From: Mesocentrotus franciscanus
Taxonomy: Eukaryota; Echinodermata; Echinoidea; Camarodonta; Strongylocentrotidae
DNA length: 64,000 bases
Assembly: GCA_037976565.1 (NCBI GenBank)
Contig: CP137671.1
Span: 23,933,019 to 23,997,018, forward strand
Direction: 5' to 3'
In this document: positions 58,801-64,000 of the stretch, piece by piece
How positions within the stretch are numbered: position 1 is the first letter of the stretch
How the letters are laid out: each line of letters opens with the position of its first letter
Position numbers and translations under genes: made by a program
The notes under the pieces: model-generated
Told to the model about the DNA's origin: nothing
Seen by the model: the letters and a program-made list of their open reading frames with translations, nothing else
Databases searched by the model: none

Positions 58801-61011
58801 ATCTCCCGTGCGCATATGCAAATGAGGATTAAGCGCCATTTTTGTAATACTACGCATTATTACAAGCGCACAAAGTTTTAGCGCAGGCGCGACCAAAGAA
58901 ATGAGAGAAAAGATACAACAAAAGATACAACAAAAGTTACAACAATGTTCAGAATACCAACTTTATCTTATCTTCAAAGATACAACAATATTAGAGATAA
59001 CACAGGGTTCAGAATACGGCCCCAGAACTGCATGTCAATGCTACAGGGCAGCCCAATAAAAAACGGACTAGCATACTTCAAATAATGTGGGGTCAAATTC
59101 ACTTGTACCAGCAGAAGCTGTATCTTTTCACCTAAAAACTACTTCACACCAAGATTGACAAATTTGGTAGAGGCATTTGTGTTTTAGGGAGCATCTTGTG
59201 ATGCAAGGTAGCCTAGGTAGGAATTCAAATTTGTCCAGTATCAGTGAATCTGTTTTAAACAATGCTGTTTTGCCTTGTTTATAGAAATCGGCAGGTTTTC
59301 AACGTACATAACTGCACTAAACTTCTACAAAAAGCAATATAGTTACCTTCTGCTATTACTGAAGCCAAAGCTGGGCTTTGAGGTGGTGGACTTGCGCCCT
59401 CCAGCAGTCCCCGACCCTGAGGATCGACGCATGAACCCATTTCCTGCAGCTCTGCTGGTCGATGGAGCATCTGATGGAAACCAAACCAAAGCGTTCACAT
59501 GAGGGAAGGTTGACAATGGTTTAGACAACAAATGGCAGGGCTTGACACTTTTCACAGGGGTTCAAGTATTTAATTTGACATTTCAGAACCAGGGGTAAAG
59601 AGTTCTTTCAAATTTATTATTTACAAAGCTTACACCGGACAGCAATGAGGTGGGAGAATGTAGATTATATGGAGATACTGCAATATAATATATTTCTCAC
59701 ACTTTAAAGAGTTGCCACTTGCCAATGTTAATAAGAAAACCTGAATAACCTGATCCTGAACTTACTGCTTTATGATATCCATTTACACTTTACAGTGCCC
59801 AAATATTTTGAGAAATTCAAAATTAAGTACATTTTTTTTGTTTTTAGTCTTATCAAATTTCCTGTCCTGAATGAGTTTAGTTTCAAATCAAACAAGGTGT
59901 GAGTTAGTGTAGCAGTACCGTAAACTCTTTGTCTTCTGCCACAATCTGACTCGGGCAGACCCTGTTCAAAACCCAGTTGCGCCTTTCGGATGGTGACATT
60001 AAACTTTAGTGTCCAGACATAAATAATAGTACTTACACTTAATGGCAAACCTGCTTGTAAACACAAGAACACATGCCCACATCCTCACGCACTCAGGTTT
60101 TGTTTGCTTTATCAAGGAGTTCCTTGGTTTTATATACATGTATAATTACATATACAGAGCTGCCAACCTTGTGCGACCAAAAAAAGGAACCATGATGGCA
60201 AAAAAAAGGAATTTCAAGCAAAAAAAAGGAATTCATTAAAACGAAACTTAAAACCACGCGCGACACACTTCCAATGCAGAACTGTCAATTCCTCATGCTG
60301 TTTTTTTCCATACAAGCAGGTATATTTTTTTTGTTATTTTGGTATTATCGGCATTTCATTCTTTTTGAGAATATTTTTCTCTTCAAATATGTTTTCAAGT
60401 ATGCTTTAAATTTAGTTTTCTATTGAATTTGTGATCAAATCAACATTTTAGGGCAGTTGTTTGACGTGAGGTATGTTAAAAAAAATAAAAAATAAAATTA
60501 AAAAATTAAAAAAATTTAAAAAATTAAAAATTAAAAAATTTAAAAAAAATGTATTTTATGAAGAAAAAACGTACTACCGTAATTTAGAGGAAAAAACGGA
60601 GTAATTCCGGCAAAAACGGAATGGTTGGCAGCTCTGCATATATATAACTTGCAAAATATGAACAATAGCATCAACAAACATCTTACGAAATGTGCTGAAA
60701 CAGCAGATTCTCATTGAGAGCTCAAGTGGTTCACTGCATCTCAAAATGACTAAATGTTTATAAGACATGCAATTACAAAGAAACAAACTATAATACCAAC
60801 ACAAAATAATAGCCCCCCCCCCCCAATTTTTGTTCTTTGTTTCAATGTCACATTAATGAGGTATCCACGTATTCTACGATTTAAAGCTTGAAGTCATTTA
60901 TCTGAGAGTTTTCTACTTACTGTTGTCATGTTTGACCCTGAGAGGTCCCACTGAAGATCTTCTACTCCCCATAGAGGACATGGAGGCCCTGCCTGCACTC
61001 TGACGATTCAT
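47178..61011 (-). CDS. NDC80: NDC80/HEC1, outer kinetochore protein (one frameshift)
   Basis: Sixteen coding exons: 60921-61011, 59347-59470, 57705-57813, 57169-57338, 55879-55981, 54854-54937, 54478-54571, 53779-53870, 52901-53045, 52206-52412, 51010-51171, 50562-50651, 50060-50152, 49224-49354, 48460-48562, 47178-47270. Every border is GT-AG and phases agree, giving about 630 residues against 642 in human. The first ~75 residues form a basic Ser/Arg tail with RRSS and RKS motifs, typical of Aurora B target sites. Then comes the calponin-homology domain ([15 protein letters not shown], then [36 protein letters not shown]), the microtubule-contacting head. The rest is coiled coil, with the family block [20 protein letters not shown]80 pairs with NUF2 and, with SPC24/SPC25, links kinetochores to microtubules. 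In exon 10 two bases appear to be missing from a GA repeat (about 52266-52276): the frame before reads LDQVERE, the frame after reads [13 protein letters not shown]. The next exon joins correctly only if the 2 bp are restored. Confidence 0.95.
48723..49022. mobile_element. Hairpin-capped repeat element H2
   Basis: 48723-48844 is a palindrome: GGGTATTAGTAA, TTACCCACAC, GGTACC and AACAGTC recur as complements around a core GAGGCGATAGCCGAAGG. Further right come small inverted words (GACCGGTCATTA, TAATGACCAGTC), and it ends with ACGCTCTCAACCAATCA, nearly as in H1 at 5706-5731. It is intronic in NDC80. Confidence 0.65.
49527..49602. repeat. CATT/CATC tetranucleotide microsatellite
   Basis: (ATTC)n with CATCCATT interruptions in an NDC80 intron. 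Confidence 0.85.
49775..49872 (+). repeat. Retroelement tail with (ATT)n
   Basis: AAGCGAAGCCCCTTGAGCATTCC, then GGCACTATAAAGTTAAATTT and (ATT)n. It has the same style as the SINE tails near 35400 and 15540. Confidence 0.55.
51269..51355. mobile_element. CAGTCAAACCTG MITE, short copy 3
   Basis: Perfect 12-bp inverted ends, TA on both sides (51267-51268 and 51356-51357), only 87 bp long. It lies in the NDC80 intron between exons 10 and 11. Confidence 0.85.
52020..52189. mobile_element. CAGTGAAACCTG MITE, copy 4, next to an NDC80 splice site
   Basis: Ends CAGTGAAACCTG and CAGGTTTCACTG with flanking TA (52018-52019 and 52190-52191). Its right edge is about 14 bp inside the intron from the donor of NDC80 exon 10 (exon edge at 52206). 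Confidence 0.8.
53938..54235 (-). repeat. tRNA-derived SINE, most complete copy of the 33622 family
   Basis: On the minus strand it begins GGTGTTGTGGTCCAGTGAATA with a B-box-like segment and runs through CCTGGCAAGAATTAATTCC to TAGAGCCGGGTCAATAATAA and an ATT-rich tail. The order of blocks equals 33622-33830 and 45516-45715. It is intronic in NDC80. Confidence 0.65.
55082..55612. mobile_element. MITE with GGGTC..TTCATAACACTTGT ends
   Basis: The left end GGGTCTTAGTTCATAACACT is matched by the complement of the right end (AAGTGTTATGAAACAGGACCC). A related right end is at 30680-30708. It is intronic in NDC80 and no coding potential is seen. Confidence 0.6.
56295..56579. mobile_element. MITE with GGCGTAACAAAAAAAAG ends
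   Basis: Left GGCGTAACAAAAAAAAGATGT and the later ATTGCCCTTT are mirrored by the right end (AAAGGGTAATACAACATC, TTTTGTTTTGTTAGGCC). A 30-bp internal phrase with CTGAGAAATATCAGCCCAAA is repeated directly (56415 and 56470). Intronic. Confidence 0.55.
58152..59026. mobile_element. 875-bp inverted-repeat element with TCTGGGGC..GTATTCTGAAC ends
   Basis: Left end TCTGGGGCGGTATTCTGAAC and right end complement TCTGGGGCCGTATTCTGAAC match. Subterminal words GTTGTATCTTTTGTTG and GGTATTCTGAA recur several times on each side. On the minus strand the interior holds a short open stretch (about 58530-58655) with [20 protein letters not shown], which recalls the start of Harbinger-type nuclease proteins. No target duplication could be recognised. 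It is in an NDC80 intron. Confidence 0.6.
59900..60035 (+). repeat. SINE, same family as 43013-43192
   Basis: TCTGACTCGGGCAGACCCTG, TTCAAAACCCAG (B-box-like) and TTTCGGATGGTGACATTAAA follow in the same order as in the 43-kb copy. Intronic in NDC80. Confidence 0.55.
60155..60636. mobile_element. hAT-like MITE with CAGAGCTGCCAACC ends
   Basis: CAGAGCTGCCAACC at the left and GGTTGGCAGCTCTG at the right. The 8 bases outside are TACATATA and CATATATA, an imperfect duplication in a TA-rich site. The interior is very A/T-rich (AAAATTAAA runs at 60478-60550). Intronic in NDC80. Confidence 0.65.
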
Positions 61012-61284
61012 GATGATTGCTGGATCAAGACTCAAGTCCTGCACTGGAAACTAATATAATAATACAAATATAATATAATTCATTCTTTGTTGACTGCATG
61101 ATATGACCTGGCCTAGATAAAGAGTGGAAATGTGTCATTTATCAAAGGACATTACACCTGAAATTAAAAAAACCCCTAGTAGTCTATACAGTAATTTTGA
61201 TTGTCAATGGGATCACATATTTTACATTGTTGAAATTTGTTTGAGCATTAATTAGTTAATGTTTATCTTAATAAGACATAAGGA

Positions 61285-61445
61285 GGCGCGATAGCTCAGT
61301 TGGTAGAGCAGTGGTCTCGTAATCCAGTGACCCGGGTTCGAAACCAAGTCGATGCGCTAGTGCCCTTTGGTAAGGCATTAATCCTCATTACCAGGTATCT
61401 CGGAGAGGACCTAAAGCTGTCGGTCCTCTTGTTGCTTATTCTAGT
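61285..61445 (+). repeat. SINE with tRNA-like head
   Basis: The head GGCGCGATAGCTCAGTTGG (A box), TCTCGTAATCC around a CGT anticodon position, and GGTTCGAAACC (B box) is tRNA-like, but the acceptor and T stems do not close, and it runs on without a break into CCCTTTGGTAAGGCATTAAT and a unique-looking body. It is therefore a tRNA-derived SINE, not a tRNA gene. It is in the first NDC80 intron. Confidence 0.7.
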
Positions 61446-61972
61446 AACTACATTTATGCTTTCTTAGCAGTCAGGTAAAATAACCAACACTAGATCTACT
61501 CCATATCTGAAATTAAAAAAAACCCTAGCACAGTAATTTTGACTGTCAATGGGATCACATAGATTCTAGACTAGTTTAGATTGTTGAAATTTGTTTGTGC
61601 ATTAATTAGAAATGTGTCCATTTTTTGGTGCTAATTCAGCAGAAAAAAAACCGACAGATTTTGCCAACCTTTAGACACCACTTTTGTCACTGTTTGACTA
61701 GTGTTTGTTTATTTTTAGTGAGCTTATTCACAAGTCTAGACCCAAATGCATGTAAAAATGAATGAGTGTGTAGACATGCCTGGCCTGGGATCCTTTGAAT
61801 TGTGTTGAAATGAAACAATGCATGCCTTTCTAATTCTATTGTATTGCAAAAATGACAATGTTGACATTGCATTGTCCATGGCCATGCTTAAATTTTGACA
61901 ACAATTTTGGCACACTTGACTTTACTCTTTCTAGTCCTTTAGTCTAGACTTTACTTTGTCTTTAGTGTCATT

Positions 61973-62306
61973 GGGTGGTATTCTCATAAGTTAAGCCGGG
62001 ACTAAGTCCAGACTAAACAAGAATTTTAGTTCACACTTCTATGGAATGCTAAGTTTCATCTTCCTCCTTCAATATTCATGACAAAGATAAACTACCAAAG
62101 ACTTTATTGAAAATCGTTTCATACTCATAGATCTACATGTATTATCTTTTTCTTCCCATTTCATTGCAAAATTAATATTTTGGACACTTTTCATTGCAGG
62201 ATTAAAATAATCTGTACAGGGTAAATGAGTTGGCAACAGGCACTCCATAAAAGTGTGAACTAGTTAAGCCAGGTTTAACTTAGTACGCGCTATCGGAATA
62301 CCACCC
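61973..62306. mobile_element. MITE with GGGTGGTATTC ends
   Basis: GGGTGGTATTCTCATAAGTTA on the left (first 20 bases meant) is mirrored by GGAATACCACCC on the right, with AAGCCGGGACTAAG and TTAAGCCAGGTTTAACTTAG as subterminal partners. No coding sequence. Confidence 0.6.
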
Positions 62307-62789
62307 TTTGACTTTACTTTAGTCTAGATCTACTCTTAACTCGGACTCGGAGTCTAAGTTTTGATTAAGGAATAATAATATCAGATTAAGCATAGACTAT
62401 TTAGAGGAATATAAAAGAAGATCCTTGTCAATTTAAACTGTTAAAGTCAAATGTTAGGAGTGCAGAGTTGCAGACATATTCATAATCATAGGGCTCCCCA
62501 TCAAGGCCCATCACACTGCACAATACTGCACAGACTAAACCAAGGAAGCTAGCTCCGCCGCGGCAGCGCCACGAAGCGGAGGAGCTCCTCGGCGGAACTC
62601 ACACTCAAACGGCCAAAGCTCACACAAGATCGCACTCGACAAACACTCGAACGTCACGCAAATGTTCTCGTAAAATCCCTACTTTCGATATGTTCAATAA
62701 AAAATCAAGGTTTAACACCACTGCTTAATGTGTTCATTGACATTGTAAAATAAAATAAAGAAGACAGGTGATAATTTAGGGCAACTTAC

Positions 62790-62885
62790 ATTCTTTTTCT
62801 CGGCAAAATTTTGTTGACTTTTTTCGTTTGAAAATTAGCGGTCTAAATGTGACGTTGAGGGCGCACTATATTTATGGAGTGCGAA
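62790..62885 (-). promoter_or_regulatory. Probable noncoding first exon and promoter of NDC80
   Basis: On the minus strand GAGAAAAAGAAT is followed by a perfect donor GTAAGTTGC (62781-62789). The next exon carries the NDC80 start codon. Upstream on the minus strand are a TTCAAA (62827-62832, reverse of the cell-cycle CHR word TTTGAA) and an ACGTCA (CRE-like) near 62851. This fits a mitotic gene but rests on short motifs. Confidence 0.4.
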
Positions 62886-63180
62886 AAGAAGAATTATCTT
62901 AATTATTGTTATTTTCATTATTATTATTATTATCACTTTTATTACTGTTATTATTATCATCATTACTTTTATTATTATCATTATTATTGTTTTCATAATT
63001 CAATTCAATTCAATTCATTTATTTTCCATTTTAAAACAGTGTGAACACAAGGGCAAAATACAACAATGGTGGGATATCAAAGCAAATTGCTTGTGGGCAT
63101 GGGTCCCAGTTTTTACAAAATGATTCAAAAGTTAAAAATTATACGTAGGATCCGAGTACTTTTTTAACAAATTATAATAC
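62885..63180. repeat. ATT/ATC microsatellite and CAATT-tailed retroelement remnant
   Basis: ATTATTATTATT words to about 63000, then (CAATT)n at 63001-63017 leading into sequence of the type seen at 990-1150. Probably a LINE 3' end on the minus strand. Confidence 0.45.
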
Positions 63181-63271
63181 AGTGCTAACAATAATACATA
63201 AAATCAAGACATTCAGCATTTGCACAACAATCAGCTGAAGAAAACAGGCGTACTAGACACATACAAATATA

Positions 63272-63578
63272 CAGGGGCGGATCCAGCCGGCGGCAAGGGA
63301 GGGGACCGAAAAAGGGGCCCACTTCGTGCGAAAATTTGAAAACCGTGCCGACATGTAAAAACACCCTTTTTGGGGGAAAAAGAAGATGGGTCCCCCTGGC
63401 GCTCAAGGGGTAGTGAGCACATTTTTATTTTTTTGCCTTCAAAAATTGAAAAGAAAATTTCACCACCACCCCCTTGAGCGCCAGGAGGGACCCATCTTCT
63501 TTTTCCCAAAAGGGTGTTTTTACATGTTTTTTTTTCTAGGGGAGGGGGCCCGGCCCCCCCCCCCTGGATCCGCCACTG
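63272..63578. mobile_element. Palindromic hAT-type MITE with 8-bp target duplication
   Basis: CAGGGGCGGATCCAG at the left and CTGGATCCGCCACTG at the right, flanked by identical CAAATATA (63264-63271 and 63579-63586). The 8-bp duplication and CAGGG/CAGTGG ends are typical of hAT elements. The interior is a long hairpin: AAACACCCTTTT, AAGAAGATGGGTCCC and GGCGCTCAAGGGG recur as complements around a ~70-bp loop. Confidence 0.85.
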
Positions 63579-63799
63579 CAAATATACACACCCTCACAAA
63601 CACACACATACATACCATGAAGAGAATAAGAAATAGACGAGATGATAAAGCAAGAAAGGAGATAGAAAAGTAAGTCCATACTAGTTCGATAGATCTATCA
63701 GAATGTTCTTCATTAATAAAAATTTATGATTAATCCTCTGAGGAGATATATTATTATAGATAATACAATGTTTTGGTATGGGGTCATGATATTGGAAGC

Positions 63800-64000
63800 C
63801 ATGGGCGTCAATTCGAGCTTGAGAATTGGGGGACACAATTACATGTCACCTTTACAGTTACTTTTAATGAGCACTAACATTTTTTTTTCTTTTTTGCCCC
63901 CGGAAATTTGAAAATCGCGCCGACCGATATTTCGCTCAGTGGGGGTGTAGTGAGCACTAAATTCGACCTTGAAAATCGCGCAGACCGTTATTTTTGCTCA
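63800..64000. repeat. Start of another dispersed repeat, cut by the window end
   Basis: CATGGGCGTCAATTCGAGC at 63801, followed by the directly repeated phrase GAAAATCGCGC-GACCG-TATTT and TAGTGAGCACTAA, which also occurs as TAGTGAGCAC in the 63272 element. The right end is not in the window. Confidence 0.4.

Noticed and set aside
61285..61357. tRNA-Thr(CGT) gene
   Set aside because: Good A and B boxes, but the acceptor ends (GGCGCGA versus GATGCGC) and the T stem do not pair, and the sequence continues into a SINE body.

Overview
The window is nuclear DNA of an animal. Genes are split into many short exons with GT-AG introns, introns are AT-rich, there are no operons, and the space between exons is crowded with microsatellites, MITEs, SINE fragments and foldback elements. 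The recognisable proteins (PEBP, PYROXD1, NDC80) are conserved in metazoans. The repeat style, above all a giant foldback element with internally repetitive arms, suggests a marine deuterostome, most likely an echinoderm such as a sea urchin. The species cannot be fixed from this sequence alone.

Layout. 1-0.27 kb: a broken 3' end of a rhodopsin-family GPCR. 0.27-4.3 kb: intergenic, with a TA-flanked MITE, a TGAT-rich tract and a ~30-bp-period minisatellite. 4.36-28.98 kb (+): a phosphatidylethanolamine-binding protein (PEBP) gene whose three coding exons join in perfect phase, but whose second intron (22.2 kb) holds everything up to 28.7 kb. Inside that intron are two assembly gaps of exactly 500 N, a TA-flanked 2.7-kb element, a ~6.9-kb foldback transposon (11,034-17,916) with a 9-bp target duplication and a second transposon nested in its centre, and the complete PYROXD1 gene (19.5-23.6 kb, + strand). 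An orphan last exon of a minus-strand gene sits against the second gap (28.04-28.13 kb).

31.16-42.52 kb (-): a 13-exon gene for a ~568-residue charged, partly coiled-coil protein that I do not firmly recognise, with a noncoding first exon near 44.4 kb. 47.18-61.01 kb (-): NDC80/HEC1, the outer-kinetochore protein, in 16 coding exons plus a probable noncoding exon at 62.79 kb. The last ~1.2 kb holds repeats, including a palindromic hAT-type MITE with an 8-bp target duplication.

The genes are functionally unrelated (lipid/kinase-binding protein, flavin oxidoreductase, unknown coiled-coil protein, kinetochore protein). Two conserved genes, PYROXD1 and NDC80, each carry one apparent 2-bp deletion in a short repeated sequence; this looks more like sequence error than gene death. 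The most striking structure is the foldback element. The most important annotation question is whether PYROXD1 is truly nested in PEBP or was placed there by scaffolding.
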